Positions 11,824 through 25,354 of a stretch of DNA of 64,000 nucleotides are shown here, piece by piece. Position 1 is the first letter of the stretch. Each line of letters starts with the position of its first letter. Where the stretch lies: positions 7,580,001 through 7,644,000 of the forward strand of contig JAYKKT010000074.1 of the NCBI GenBank assembly GCA_036023115.1, in the 5' to 3' direction. Below the pieces are notes generated by a model that did not search any database, had not been told where the DNA came from, and saw only the letters and a list, made by a program, of their open reading frames with translations. The position numbers were made by a program, and so were the translations under genes. The stretch is from Brasenia schreberi. Its lineage: Eukaryota > Streptophyta > Magnoliopsida > Nymphaeales > Cabombaceae.

Positions 11824-13608
11824 AGAGATTTCCTCACAGTTTATTCATGGTCCGTAGGTTCTTCCATTTAGTATGAGTGATGAAAAAGCATGAACAGAGT
11901 AAATACAAAATTGTTTTTCCTTAGAAATTAGATTACGAGGTCCGGAAATTTTTGTTGTCATTTCTTTAGTGCTTCATCTTCTAGTGGGCTTGTTATGTGC
12001 AACTAATGCTTTTTTGCGTGCCCCAATGGTTCACAGTTGTAGTCATTAAGAGTTGGCGGCTTCGAGAAAGGGGGTTGAAGTAGGGTGGTAGATGTGGTGT
12101 AACAATCACACGCCATTTATACATAAAACAAGGAGGGGGATGAAGGGGAAGCCCGAAGGAAAGCATGTTCTGAAGCCTAAATCTCAATGCTCTTCATGAT
12201 GCACGTCTCATGTTCTTAGTTTGAACTACGGTCCTTGGAAAATGCAGTAGTAGTTGCACGCCTATTTGAGATGGTTCTTATGGCAACTCGCTAGATTCTC
12301 GCTATATAAGCATCGGTTTTCTTCCAAGTGTGATCTCCCAGAGAAGAACATGAGAACTTGTTTTCCAAAAAAATAAATAAAAACATCATAAATAGCAAAC
12401 AAAGACATTGAGAATAACCGTGGAGGCCATTGTTGACTTGGGCTTTTTCTCTAGCCATAAATCCTTCTATCTTGCGGTTGTCTTTATAAGTTTGACTGGA
12501 GTTGCGCCCCTTCCGCTGGTAAATTTCTCTTCGATCTTAGTTATGAACATCGGTTCCCATTGTTCATCATCTGTTCTGAGACGTTAATACGGAGACATTT
12601 ACAGAATACCATCTTCTTGGCGCAGCGGTGAACTTCTTGGGCTGCAGATCAACAGGCGTTGCAGATAAGCTGGCCAATTTGGAATGAACCATACCAACTA
12701 TATACTAGAGGTTTTCGACGTAGCATTTGGTGTTTAGACCCATGCGACTAAGAATCAGTACCGTAGCGTATCATAGGTGGCCGGAACAGAATTTGGGGGA
12801 CTCCATGGTTCAGTTGCGGTTTCATCTTTTGAAAAACTGAACCAGAACAAGAAGTGGAACTCGCGGTTCTGAATCATATTTCGGTTCCTGTTTCAAATTC
12901 CAACTTTTAGCGTACTGCTTTTCCCAAGGAAATGGTCACCAAACCAGAATGGGAACTGGAGGAAGTTTGTTCAGGTTATGAAGGAACCGGAACTTGTGGT
13001 TTGGAAGCATTGTCCTTGGTGTATGTATACGAGCTGTGTGCCTCTTTAGACCTGCCTTGCACACCATTCCACAAGCTCATAGCAAACCTTCTGCATCGCT
13101 GTCTGGTTACTGAGGAACTCTCATTGACATTTGCTGGTTGGTCCAAGAAGAAGTCAGGCAAGTAGCTGATCGACTAAATATGTATCAGAGATAGTAGATG
13201 ATATATGAACTAGAGATTGAATCAAGCTATACTAAGAATAGTACGTTCTTTTTTCTTGTCATGAGATGTATTATTGGCTTCTGCCTATATTTAAATTACA
13301 TTATCTTACTAAAACATCGTTATCGTTTGATCTTTAAGATCAATGATAGAGATTTAATTACTTTGGTTTTAATACACATGGTACATTAAATGCAAAGTAC
13401 AAAAATATAATGGTGCTTTTAATTTAAATCTCTATTATTGATTTGAAAGATCAAGGGCGAAGATGTTTATGCAAAATTATGCATTGATAGACATCATGTA
13501 TTTATTATTACCTCTCTGTCCGTCTCTCTCATATATGTGGTGTATATGTATGTGTGTATATATATTAATTGAGTGCAATCCATAGGTCCCATGTCTTCCT
13601 CAAACTGG
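11824..13608. other. Gene-free spacer after cytochrome b5
   Basis: The first 200-300 nt are probably 3' untranslated sequence of the cytochrome b5 gene. The rest is AT-rich without a recognisable gene. The open frame at 12932-13165 has no family resemblance. Confidence 0.5.
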
Positions 13609-14065
13609 AAACTTCCTATCACCTTCCTTCTTATCTCTATTTGCAGTAAACAAAGGCCGAACCGTCAGACCATTCCATGCTCAAACCGACCTCACTCCCG
13701 TTGTCTCTTCTCAATCATGACAAAACCCTCCTTAATAAGACGATTCGGTACTTAACTTTCTTTAACTCTCATTTGACAGTGGAGAAACTTATGAGCAAGC
13801 TTCCAACCCTTGGTCTTCATGTTTCACCAACACTATAAACTTCCTATCACCTTCCTTCTTATCTCTATTTGGAGTAAACAAAGGCCGAACCGTCAGACCA
13901 TTCCATGCTCAAACCGACCTCACTCCCGTTGTTTCTTCTCAATCATGACAAAACCCTCCTTAAATAAGACGGTTCAGTACTTAACTTTCTTTAACTCTCA
14001 TTTGACAGTGGAGAAACTTATGAGCAAGCTTCCAACCCTTGGTCTTCATGTTTCACCAACACTAC
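13609..14065. repeat. Tandem duplication, 228-bp unit, two copies
   Basis: The unit starting AAACTTCCTATCACCTTCC at 13609 recurs at 13837. The copies differ by a few substitutions and one-base changes (TTTGCAG versus TTTGGAG, TCTCTTC versus TTTCTTC, TTAATAAG versus TTAAATAAG). The high identity suggests a fairly recent duplication. Open frames at 13573 and 13810 are simply the two copies read in frame. Confidence 0.9.
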
Positions 14066-15990
14066 AAATTGTACTTTACTATGCATTGTATGTGTGTGTA
14101 TGCGTGCGTGAAGATCATTCAAATTATGGTCAGTTGGCATTTGATTACGTGGTGTAACACATGCAGCACCAACCACTGTCATTAGTTTAGAATTCCTCAG
14201 ATCATTATATTAATAAGATTATCTTGTAATATCTCTTGATGAGAATAAATCTAGTGGTTGCGACTTGCATGTGCCCCCACAGACTGGACCATCAAACTTA
14301 AACATCATCAAGTTGATTTAAGTATGTCGTAATGATTTTCACAAATTAAGAATGAGTAAAGAAAAGAAGCATGTGTGGTGGTAATGATCTAAATTCACGT
14401 GAACAAAGGTTCGATAGCCATTATTCAATCTATTCGATACGACTGAGCATGCTGTCACTACCCACGTCGAACTCACTTTTACGTATACTGTTGATTTTCA
14501 CTAGATACTGCTAGATGTAAGTGAGACGATCTGCTCTTCCTTTGGTTCGTCCCATGTTCATTATATACATATATGCTTCATCATAGTTACTTGAACATGG
14601 TAAACGAGTGGATTTCCTCACCCCAACTAGATCTTCTTCGTTAAACAAAATGAAGCAAAAGTAAGTTAATTATATCCCAACCAAGGTTCTGCATGGATGG
14701 CCACACATCCCTCTCAATATCATCTAATTTGTTTGATGAGTTGTATAATATCTACATGCATACATGTAAAAGAAAGCATGTTGAGTCTTAACTTGTTTAA
14801 TATTTGTTTCCATCGTGGAGTCAAATTCAATTTGGCACTGAAACTTATATAGATAATGCTTTATTTAAATTTGCTCACTGATGATTAAGAGATATATTTT
14901 GCCAGTGAAACTTCTTTTTAAGACGATAGCGTTCGAGTTAAACGTCCTTGGTCATGGATCAGCCGGGAATTCATATAAATTCATCCTTGTTTTACAGTCT
15001 GGTGATTGAGACGGTAACGAACAGCCTCAGCTCGTCTAATTCAACTCGTTTCGATGTCGCCATGCATCTTGAAGAGACGAAGAGGCCAGATAAATGTGAA
15101 GTGGACACTGTAAATGTGAATAAATGCTGTGATTCTACACTACTAAAGCATGGTATAACTTTTCAAACACATCATAGCTATCTTAAAGATGGCGCTATAA
15201 CTTAGCGAAGCAACTGTTTCGGACATGATTCTTTTTGTATCATAAAAGGGAGAAAAAGAGGAAGAAGTTTGGGATACTGTAGAATGGAGCCTTTTAAAAA
15301 GCTCTGCTCTGCCTCCTTTGTTTTGTGGACAAAGGCGGATCCGCATTGATGTGAGATGGGACGGTCTTCCACTAATTGTTTTTTTCTTCTTATTCTATAG
15401 ATTAGACAGAGGACACAATCTCGAGAGTGCTCTCTTTCTGAACCTATCAATCAAATCTTCTTTCTGCAACATGTTTGTTCTGCTCTATAGCGCAATATTT
15501 GCTTGCATTTGGAAACGAAGCAATGTATGAGCTTTGGCTACTCACTCTACCGCAAAGAATTGCAACTATAATATAACCATGGGCTATTTCCCCAAACATA
15601 CTTTCTAGATCTGCCACTCTTTATGCTTCTTCCAATTAATTTCTGCTTGCACGTGCCATTCCTTTGACACCAATCGCACTTGCACATGCCAAATCCCGAG
15701 TAAATTTTAATAGTGACAGTTTTCTTTATCTTTTTCTTAAAGAAAACAGAAATGGGTAGATCACTAGAAAAAGAATGGCTTCTTTTAAAGAAGAAAAGCT
15801 GATTCTCATGGTCAAAAAATTCATTTTAACTTTTGTACGTAATTAAACTATAAAAAAGCAGACACGATACTTTCTACAAGAGTTTTTTTTCTTTCTAAAA
15901 AATGCTTACAGATGTTTTTTCTTTTTAAAAAATTCATTACGCTGTTGAACGTAGTCAATGTAACTTCAAAATCAAGCGGGTAGTTCACAA
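14066..15990. other. Gene-free spacer
   Basis: No coding family is recognisable. A hAT-like terminal motif, CTAGATCTGCCACT, stands at 15605-15618 without a clear partner. The rest is AT-rich sequence. Confidence 0.4.
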
Positions 15991-16110
15991 CTAGAACTAG
16001 CTCACCTGTGGACTCACAAGTGGAAGACCATGAGTTCGACATCCAGGGGCACGCATCTGGCTAGCTCCAGCCTCCCCGTTGTAAACAAGAGCATACTTGT
16101 TTTCGAGACT
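15991..16110 (+). mobile_element. tRNA-derived SINE-like repeat, copy A
   Basis: A pol III A-box-like segment (TAGCTCACCTGTGG near 15998) is followed by a B-box-like segment (GAGTTCGACATCC near 16031) and by CAGCCTCCCCGTTGTAAAC. The stretch GACTCACAAGTGGAAGACC closely resembles the copy at 19785-19900. Precise ends are not visible. Confidence 0.5.
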
Positions 16111-17429
16111 AGATAAAAGGGTAGTTTTTTTTCTCTTAATCTTCAAACTGGGGTTAAGATGATCCAGCTTACCAAATTGGCACCCCATAGATATCGAACC
16201 CTTGTCCTTCAACTTGAAGATGATTTGGTACTTCTTTCCCACCAAATTAGATGCACTGATTTCAGTAAAGGACCCAGAAAATTTTCTGGAGTGAGAAGTC
16301 TAATCGGGTGAAATTCATGTGAGACAGGCTATAATTTTTTACTGGTATCGATTTTTATTTTAACTTCGAATTTCAGGGAGGGCAGCCACCTCACCTCTGC
16401 CCATGAACGGGTCTGCCACTAGCTAACTTTCTTGTCAACGAAGATCAAACATGACATGCAGGGGCTTCTCTAAATTATGCAAGATAATTCGGCCTTTCAT
16501 CTTTTGAAAGGGCTGCAGTGAGAGCGAAAGGAAATATAAAATTAATTCCCTTCAAGCAATAACATCATGAAAAAAGAATAATTTCTTTAGTTTACTACTT
16601 TAATATTATCATATGATTCGCTTGGATGTGTGGTCCATATCTTTTCTATTGGAGATAACTGGTGGGTATCATTTTTTTTTGAATTGCTTTCAGTGGTGAA
16701 GTGTCCAACATATGATTATGTGTGCCTCCAAATAGATAGACGAACATAAGAAGCTTCATTCAAATGCCTATCCATATTTGGACTTACCATTCTTCTGATT
16801 TAGGATTTTAGTTGTGGGCTTTAATGCATAGTTTATTTGCAACACAAATAAATCTGTCATTGGGATCTGCCGAGTTGAGTTCATTTGATACGTCAACTGT
16901 TTATACAATTATAAATCATTAACCAAAATTCAAGGCTACCTTATAACTATGTCTGTGAAATTCTTATTAATTTTACTACAGTGCTTTGATATTTTAATTT
17001 CAAATTTGTTGTTCAGATACAACCCATAAAGGTTTGCCCATCAATCTGAATGATTGACCTCAACTCAGGAGGAAGAACTGAGAAGCTGCAGATGAAGATC
17101 AAATGGACGCTGGTTCACCAGGCAAGCACAGAACAGTAATCTGATTTGACTCAGATTATTTGAAAACTGAATCTAAGAACTGCTTTTGAGTATGAGGTCA
17201 TTTACTGTGCAGCTGCATCATGGATCCCTTATTCTCTTCATTCATTGCATCTTAACTTTTTTAGGATGGGCAGTACGAGCATCTCAATAATATGAACTCG
17301 TTAAGATGTTAGGCTTTTCATATTTCGCCATTAATGATTCTTTTTTATATGAATGTTCACAAAGAACGCCTGCTTTATGTATTAGTTAACAGACGTGCGC
17401 GCAAAACATATGCACCCACAATTATTATT
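16111..17429. other. Gene-free spacer
   Basis: No gene is recognisable. The block around 16260-16425 (ending GGGTCTGCCACTAG) has the look of a decayed transposon end but no partner was found. Confidence 0.35.
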
Positions 17430-17754
17430 GATATGTACAGTTTTCATTTATGACATTCTTCATACACTTTACGAACTAGTTAATATCCAGTCTCTCTCTC
17501 TCTCTCACACACACACAGATATGCGTATCTCCCACCAACGATCTCTTTTTCCTCAGTGGCATGTTGGAGTATGTTTGATGAAGTAGTTGTTATTCAACAA
17601 GCTCGTGCGCATTGCGAACACCCACACAAACAGATGCGCGTATCTTCCATCAACGATGTCTCTTTTCCAGTCTCATGTTCGAATATGCTTCATGAACTAG
17701 TTAATATTCAATCCACTGGCGCGTATGTCGCACACGCACGCACACACACCCCCC

Positions 17755-17785
<31 letters not shown>

Positions 17786-17812
17786 ATATATATATATATA
17801 AAAAGAGAGAGA
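17430..17812. repeat. Diverged tandem repeats ending in a compound microsatellite
   Basis: Three diverged units share a CATGAACTAGTTAATATTCA-like core (near 17463, 17576 and 17692) and two share GCGTATCT..CC..CAACGAT. The block ends in a run of 23 C (17749-17771), then (CA)n, (TA)n and (GA)n. Each piece is simple to see; coding potential is absent. Confidence 0.7.
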
Positions 17813-19784
17813 GCTGCACAGAAATGGTCAAAAGCTAGTCAAAGTGCTACGTGTTTTCTTGGTCTTATTGTGCCCACACCAGAACAAAAACCCAACAGGA
17901 ACGCTCCAAAAGTGCATAATAAAGCTAACCTTCTGGTTTGACATCATTCAAATCTGTGAATAGCTGCTACTCCTAAGATGTTAATTTTCATGCAAGTTTG
18001 TATTGACCGCCACACAAATCTATGGGCCGTGAGGTGGATGCTTAACAATGAAATCATGTTTCCAATTACGAAGTAATCCCATTCAAAGTAATTGACAAGG
18101 CAATTTATTCTTTATAACAAACCTTTCTTAGAGAGGTGAGCAGGACGTTCTGTCAATCGGGAAAGGTTTTGACTGCTTTTCCTTTTAGAAAAGAGGTTTA
18201 AAGTATCATCCTTGTGCGACGTATGAGCAATGGTGCTCACTCTAAAGTATAATGAAAGATCTGTTGGTTGTATTGATAATCCTTCGTACAGCACCACTCA
18301 CCTCGACGACTTCTTTATGGCACGCATGCATGTACCGTATCGAAACTCTGATTCAAAATCAGATGTGTTAGGGATTTACATTTCCAACCTACGTTTCGTA
18401 TAACATAAACTCAACTCCCCTTCCATTTTCTCAGGTTTTCGTGTCATATTTCCTACTAAATCAAGAAAATTCCTTTACAACTGCTTTTCTGTTAATAAAA
18501 CTTAGAAGTCATATAACACGTTAAAGAAAAACTCAAATTGACATCTGCGCTGTGATCTCTTTACATACATACACTACATGTATATATATATGTACGTATA
18601 TACGTATGAATGTAAAACCTATTGAGAATATTTTCTTACCTATTCAAACTTTTATCAAGCTTAATTTGTTTACTATTTTATTATATAATAAAAATGGCCC
18701 CCTTCACCAAGAATCCTCGCTCCCCCACTGTACACACTGCTTTGGCTAGTCCATATAAAGAAAGTAAAGGCGTTACACCTACGGTGATGCACCAAATCTG
18801 ACAAAGTAAAGACCTTCCCTGGGTTTGTACATAAGGATGCATGAATTGGAGCATAACCCACCTATATTATACACGTTTAGTTACAAAAAGGAGAAAAGTT
18901 GAAGTATCTTGAGAAAGATATGTAACCTCCCAACATATATTCTTCAGATTCTCAGCATATATTAAAGGTACCGTGCATTATTATTTTAATAGAATACTTT
19001 CACTAGTACACATCAAGTTGAGGCACTGTTTCTGGGAAATTGAAAAGATTTGATAAGTTTGTGAGCTGAGCAAATCTCATAATGTACAAGTTTTCTTTTG
19101 TTACACAACACTCTAACTAGATCGAAGGGTTGATGTTCTTCATCACAGTGAAAATCTTTTTCCTGATCTTACTCGTGGAGCAGGCATCTTTGGACCTTGT
19201 GTTCTTATTTCTTCTCTCGACTCCGCCTTTTTGTGAACGTTGTGTAATTATAGTTGTGCTTCTGGATGGTGTCTGAACATCAACAATGATTCACAAAAGC
19301 ATTAGAGAGAGGACTGTGAGAAAGGGATTGAGAAACTACATCAAGACCCCGAATTGACTCCTAAATACACTCTTGCTGTCCACGGAAGGCTGTGTCGAAC
19401 GATCTCGTTATGTAAGATCTTGGTGGGATCTCGACTTTGATCTTACGCTCCCTGGGCTCTTGCAATAAAGAAAATCTCATCATACACCATGATAGTAGTT
19501 TTGTTAAAAGATATGAGTTTCATAATCATACTGATCGACGATTAATCATAATATTAGGGACAGAGGCAAGAGACGTTTATTCGCAAAATGAGGATTTGTG
19601 CATGCGATTGATTCATTTGATGTCAGATCCTCGTTGCATCACTTCGTGAAATACGTTCTTGAACAGCATAATCTTGTCCTCGACAATGCCCAAAACAGCA
19701 TTTCTATATTTTGTTGTTCTGTCCAGGTAGACACATCTATAAAGTCACAAACAAACTCACAAAATGAAAAATAACTCATTTGGC
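17813..19784. other. Gene-free spacer
   Basis: No gene recognised. At 18711-18730 the motif GAATCCTCGCTCCCCCACTG resembles a right terminal end of a plant hAT-type element, but a matching left end was not found. Confidence 0.4.
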
Positions 19785-19900
19785 TAGGGGTCGAGGGGTC
19801 GACTCACAAGTCGAAGGTCATGAGTTCGACACCCCCGGGTTGTACATCGGGCTTTGGCCTCCCCATCGTGTCAAAAGGGTTAAGTCATAAAGAAACTTTC
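19785..19900 (+). mobile_element. tRNA-derived SINE-like repeat, copy B
   Basis: A-box-like TGGCTAGGGGTCGAGG near 19791, B-box-like GAGTTCGACACCC near 19822, then GGGCTTTGGCCTCCCC. It shares the middle stretch with copy A and the GGCCTCCC tail with the copy at 54537. It lies about 640 bp upstream of the P450 gene. Confidence 0.55.
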
Positions 19901-20469
19901 ATTAGAGCTTCTACCTATATGGGGAATTCGGAAAGATAACAGACGTTTCACTTAACGTAACCAAAAGTGGCGAGTCCGGGATCACACATCATAGCAAGGA
20001 CACGATCGAAAGGGAAAAGAGCCGAGTTACAGTACATTTTCAGGCATCGCGAATCGCGCTGGGCTCGCATCACCAGCTTCGGTTTGCGGGGAATAGGCGA
20101 GTACCGAGTCCACCCCGCTCGTGGGCTCGGCCTGGTTCAACCCTACGTGGACCAAAGAGCTTCGTCCACTCATGACGTGTCATGTGGGCGTGCCAGCCAA
20201 AAGACTGCCACGAGCATTTCCACGTGGTTACCGTAGAAGGCGTATGAGGATCTTCCGTTTGCCGTTACTTTCCTTCGTGGCGGCGCTCCCTTCCGTTGTA
20301 TCCAATATAATGCAACAGTTTCTAGCGCCGATGCCCGTTATATTTCATTCTTACATGAAAAAGACGGATCACCCAACGCTATTCAGGTCAGAGAATGCAT
20401 ACGTCTTCCCCAGATTTCAGAAGGGTAAATAAATGAAATATCTGTTACCGCCGTCCCGTCCCTCCAACG

Positions 20470-20478
20470 CTTATAAGA
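20470..20478 (+). promoter_or_regulatory. Probable TATA box of the CYP78A gene
   Basis: TTATAAGAA stands about 70 nt before the ATG at 20541, which leaves about 40 nt of pyrimidine-rich leader (TCTCTCTCTC) after a start roughly 30 nt downstream. No other TATA-like element is as well placed. Confidence 0.6.
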
Positions 20479-20540
20479 AGGCGCAGAGGCATCACTCTCA
20501 GTCTCGTCCTCGTCCTCGTCCGTTCTCTCTCTCTCAAACC

Positions 20541-22256
20541 ATGGCTACCATCTCCAGTGAGAATTGGTGGTGGGTAATTGCTTTACCACCTCTTCTGAGC
20601 TCCGAGAACGTGGGAATCCTTTTCCTCACTTATTTTCTCGCGCTTCTATTGAGTGCCCTTCTTGCTTGGACTCACAGAGGAGGTCCAGCTTGGGGAAACT
20701 ATTGGAGGGGAACAAGAAGAAACAATGAGAAAGTTATTCCTGGTCCTCGAGGGCTTCCCGTCATAGGAAGCATGGGCCTCATGCGGGGCCTGTCCCACCG
20801 AAACCTCGCTGAGGTGGCAGCCAAGCATGACGCAACACGGCTCATGGCGTTCAGCGTCGGAACCACTCGCGCCATCGTAACTTCCCATCCGGACGTCGCC
20901 AAGGAGATCCTCCAAGGATCGGCCTTCTGTGACCGGCCGGTGAAGCAGTCAGCATACGGCCTCATGTTTGACAGGGCTATCGGGTTTGCTCCCTACGGCT
21001 CGTACTGGCGCGCGCTCCGTCGAACGGTCGCTGGGCATCTCTTTTGCCCCCGCCGGATTGCGGCCGCCGAGGGACGCCGGGTCGAAATTGCTGCCCTGAT
21101 CTGCTCCCGGGTCGCCCGGTCTGGGCCCAGGGTCCGGGTGCGGGACGTGCTGAGGCAGGGCTCGGTGGAGCATTTGATGGGCTGTGTGTTTGGCCGTGAA
21201 TACGGTTTAGGCGGGTCGGATCCGGACGCCGTGGAGTTGGGGGAACTGGTCCAGGAGGGGTACGACCTACTTGGCACGCTTGATCTCGCTGACCACCTGC
21301 CTTTCCTAGCCGGGTTGGACCTGCAGAAGATCCGATACCGTTGCTCGCGCATCATCCCCAGAGTGCGTCGGTTCGTGGAGCGTATCATCAATGAGCACCG
21401 TTCTGTTAGCCACGAGAAGCGATTGGACTTCGTGGACGTCTTGCTTTCTCTCACTGGCGATGACAAACTCTCGGATTTGGACATGGTGGCCGTTCTTTGG
21501 GTACTTCTCTCTCTCTCTCTCTCTCAATTCTCTGTGGGAAGCACGAGTGTGTATATATTATGTTTGTATGTAGATGTATGTATATATAGACTTACATTGA
21601 ACTAAAGTAATTATGTGTTTAATTTGGATCAGGAAATGATCTTCCGGGGTGCGGACACAGTGGCGGTGCTGTGCGAATGGGTGCTAGCCCGGCTGGTTTT
21701 GCACCCGGAAGTTCAGGCGAAGGTGCATGAGGAGCTGAACCAAGTGGTGGGGAGGGCGCGCCCCGTGCAGGAATCGGACGTAGCTGGGCTGACCTACCTG
21801 CAAGCCGTTGTGAAGGAGGTGCTGAGGCTGCACCCACCGGGCCCACTTCTCTCGTGGGCCCGTCTCTCGACTGAAGACGTCCTCGTTGACGGGTGCCACG
21901 TGCCACCTGGTACCACGGCCTTCGTCAACATGTGGGCCATCGGACGGGATCCAGAATTCTGGACCGACCCGCTCAGGTTCTGGCCGGAGCGGTTCCTACA
22001 CTCCGGGCCTGAACCGGATGTCAGCGTACTGGGCTCGGACCTGCGGTTGGCACCATTCGGGTCTGGTCGGAGGAGCTGTCCGGGGAAGGTTCTCGGCGTA
22101 GCTGCCGTCCATGCGTGGATCGCATCTCTGCTCCACGAATTCACCTGGTCGCCTGTGACCGGGTTGGACCGACCCGTAGATCTCTCAGAGGTGTTAAGGC
22201 TCTCAAGTGAGATGGCCTCGCCCCTGATTGCCAATGTGCTTTCTCGTCGGACATAG
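20541..22256 (+). CDS. CYP78A: Cytochrome P450, CYP78A family (two exons)
   Basis: Membrane-bound monooxygenase of the plant-specific CYP78A family, whose members (such as KLUH/CYP78A5) influence organ and seed size through an unidentified product. Exons 20541-21500 and 21633-22256 join in phase 0 and give 527 residues, normal for the family. An N-terminal hydrophobic anchor (about residues 12-45) precedes the proline-rich hinge [16 protein letters not shown]78A-typical [20 protein letters not shown] and [12 protein letters not shown] follow. The I-helix [13 protein letters not shown] (ExxR), FWPERF and the haem loop [10 protein letters not shown] are all intact. ATG 20541 ([11 protein letters not shown]) is preferred to an upstream in-frame ATG at 20433, which lies before the TATA box. 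The coding sequence is much richer in G+C than its surroundings. Confidence 0.95.
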
Positions 22257-23018
22257 CCACTTCTCGGTTCCTAACTTGTGAATTTCGGGTTCTGTTCTTA
22301 TCTCTTTTTATTACGCACCTTCCTTGTGCAATCTTGTTCTCAGTAAAAGAGAGACTTCCTGCTTCTAAGAAACTGGAATTGTTTAAGGGTGCGTTTGGCT
22401 AGAAACGAATTCCACTAGAAGAGTGCAGACACACTAAACGCTTAAAAAAAGATATAGGGTTCTTGGTTCCATTTCGCTGAACAAAGAATTTTTTTTAGGT
22501 GAGACGCATTTTTTATTTCGGGTGAAATACATTTATATTTCACGTTGACAAAGTACTTGTTTTTTCTTACACACAATAACAAATTCACGAAATTTTTAAA
22601 CTTTGAATGAGACGTATGCCTCATCTCGTCTTAAAGTGGATCTGTCATTGATCGTGGACTTACATGTTACAGTGTGGTGCCAAATAATACATGGTCCAAA
22701 ACAAGATGGACCCCTTTCTTGGCTGGATCTTCAAAGTAGGAACTTGGGTGTTGTCCTTTTTCTTGTCCTTGTGTAGGCATCTTTAGGGGCTTATGGATCC
22801 AGTGGAGCGGGTCTTATGGCAGATCACCAACAGTGGGTGCATGTTTCCATCGCAAACTCGCCATGCGCAGACAACAAAGATTGAATGTTGTGATGATTTT
22901 GTCCTTCCCAGCCATGCCACAAAGCCAAAATTACTAGAGTGAGCGTGTGCCACGCAGAGATGAGTCAAACAATGAGCGGCTCATCCCGTTTGGAATCCTA
23001 GATGAGACATGGCATTTT

Positions 23019-23113
<95 letters not shown>

Positions 23114-23294
23114 CATCCTGCTCACTACTAACATATCTATTCATACTCATTTTTTATTAAAATAAGTATAATTTAAAAGTTTTAAAAAAAGTATATAAAT
23201 GATATTATTATACTCATACTCTTGAAAAATATCAGTTGAATATAAGCATGAACATAATCCAATCACACTATAAACCTAATTGAGACAACATTTT

Positions 23295-23347
<53 letters not shown>

Positions 23348-23893
23348 TGCATGAATTAAAAACTAGAGTATTTTACAAATAAAAGATAAGAAAGGGTTTA
23401 TATCGTGCATATTTTTATTGGACCATGGATTGGTCAATCACATCTCCTATTGGTGCTTAAGCTGGGAAGTCGGTTCATAAGTCGGCGAATAGGTCTGAAG
23501 CAGATAAGGCAAAGGTCACATTTCTGTTTATAAATAAAACGGGACATGCTTTACCCAAAAATAAAGAAAAAGAAGAAACACGACATCCCCACCATTCTGG
23601 TGCAACTTGAAAGCAAATATAAATATAATATAATATGGACATTAGGAATGTTCACGGGCTAGGGGTGAGTCGTCATCTTCATCCCCCACCCCAATCCTCG
23701 TCGGAGATTTGTTTGCTCTCTCCATTCTCACTTCCCTTTCTATTCTCTAAATCCATCTGGTTAAGTCCTTGTAGAAAGGGGGAGATTCCCTCTCCATGAA
23801 CATCCTTAAAAGCATACCTGTTGTTTAATTATTCTCTTAGTTCTTTTGCTTGTTATAAGCCAGCTTGTTGAAGGCACTCTCTTACCAGATTCA

Positions 23894-23930
<37 letters not shown>

Positions 23931-25349
23931 TAAACACAAACACAATCTTGTTCACGTATGAAGTTCACCCTATTGAAGATTCCATTGGATTGCTTTGGAT
24001 AGGATTATACCAACCAATGTTTATATATTTATATTTCAGAGTAGCAGCATTGTGATATTCGGTAACACATGCTAAGAAGCTAGAATCAATTATACCTCAG
24101 AAATTGTGCCAAGAAGTGTCTAATTGCAACAAATCCTGTCGGTAGTAGATTCATTAAACAACGGCCATGTTCTCAAGAATCCGTATTTGTTTTATGATGA
24201 ATTGGTTTTCAAAGTGTGAGACGATCAACAAAATTGTAATCAAATCCACTTGAACGACACTTGCACAACAGTATGAAAGCCTAAATTTTCAGAAAATAGG
24301 AGAACGCAGGCTGGATTCGATTTTGGAAAAGGACAAATGTTTCCACCGTGGTCTCGATCTCGAATCGGACTGTGATGCCAGTGGAGTAGACCTCCAAGTT
24401 GAAGGATGCCATGAATTTAGAAGACAATAGAGAGGTAGCCAAAAACATTATACACCACCACGAACTTATTACCAGAGGATCAAATGCTTCTTTCGGAGTT
24501 AAATGCTAATATAGCACAACACATCGCATGATGGCATATAGAGAGAAGGCTTGGTTTTCGTCTTGGTTTGCTTTTGTGAGTAGCATCTAATGAAATGCAA
24601 TTGCTAAGCTTTCGATAGCGAACTTCAACCAAACTCGTCGAGCTGACTCGACGTGTGATCAACAATGATTTGGAAGAAACACAATGAGATTCGTCGTACA
24701 TAGTCTTATGTGTCTGATAGCTGACTAATGATGACACAACTGGACTTGTCCACCTCTAGAAAGCAACATATAGAGCGCAGTATCTCCATTTGTATAAAGC
24801 TTCTGAAAACGACCTCATACCAATTTGATGGACGAAGGCACACCATTTCATGCTCATCGACAGAGCCTCTGGTTTATCAGCTTCCATCCAGAGCAGCAGG
24901 ACCCAAAGATTCATAAGTACTATTATATTCTTTTGTTGCCCAACATTGACCGCCACTTGCAATAAATCGTCACTATGGTGCCCCGAGTGCGAGGGCCCCA
25001 GCTTTGGAGTTTTATGTTGGGTTGTTCCACGGTTTGTGCTTGGCAGTTTCTCTGAATTATGAACAGAATGTGACAATCATTTTGCCAAAATGGGCAAGAG
25101 AACTTTTCCGGCAATCAAATAACCGGGATTCTTCATTGCATGAAACATCAGAAGTGTTTAGTGGACAAGAGGATTGACCTTATATGACTGACATGAATTT
25201 TCATGCTCCTGGTTTTTTAGAGGATCTGATTAGTGAGGACCAGCAAGGGAACAAGCGGGGAGAAGCAAGAATCTACGAATTGAAACCCAAACCCTTTCTA
25301 TTCTAACTACGAATTGAGCAACCAACCGTTGCAGTAAACCACGACTATT
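22257..25349. other. Microsatellite-rich spacer
   Basis: The first part is the 3' flank of the P450 gene. (CA)n then (TA)n runs fill 23022-23112, an (AT)n run fills 23297-23344, and (TC)n(AC)n occurs at 23879-23931. Around 24720-24920 a minus-strand reading holds NGDTALYM, faintly like an ankyrin repeat, but frames break and I do not call a gene. Confidence 0.5.
23022..23112. repeat. Compound microsatellite (CA)n(TA)n
   Basis: About 37 nt of CA repeat pass directly into about 54 nt of TA repeat. The 61-codon-scale open frames across it are repeat artefacts. Confidence 0.95.
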
Positions 25350-25354
25350 GTACT

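Noticed and set aside
20433..20540. Upstream in-frame ATG of the P450 gene
   Set aside because: It lies before the TATA box at 20470, and [11 protein letters not shown] at 20541 is a better N-terminus for the family.
24720..24920. NGDTALYM-type reading suggestive of an ankyrin repeat on the minus strand
   Set aside because: Only one short stretch resembles the motif, frames break on both sides, and no second repeat is seen.
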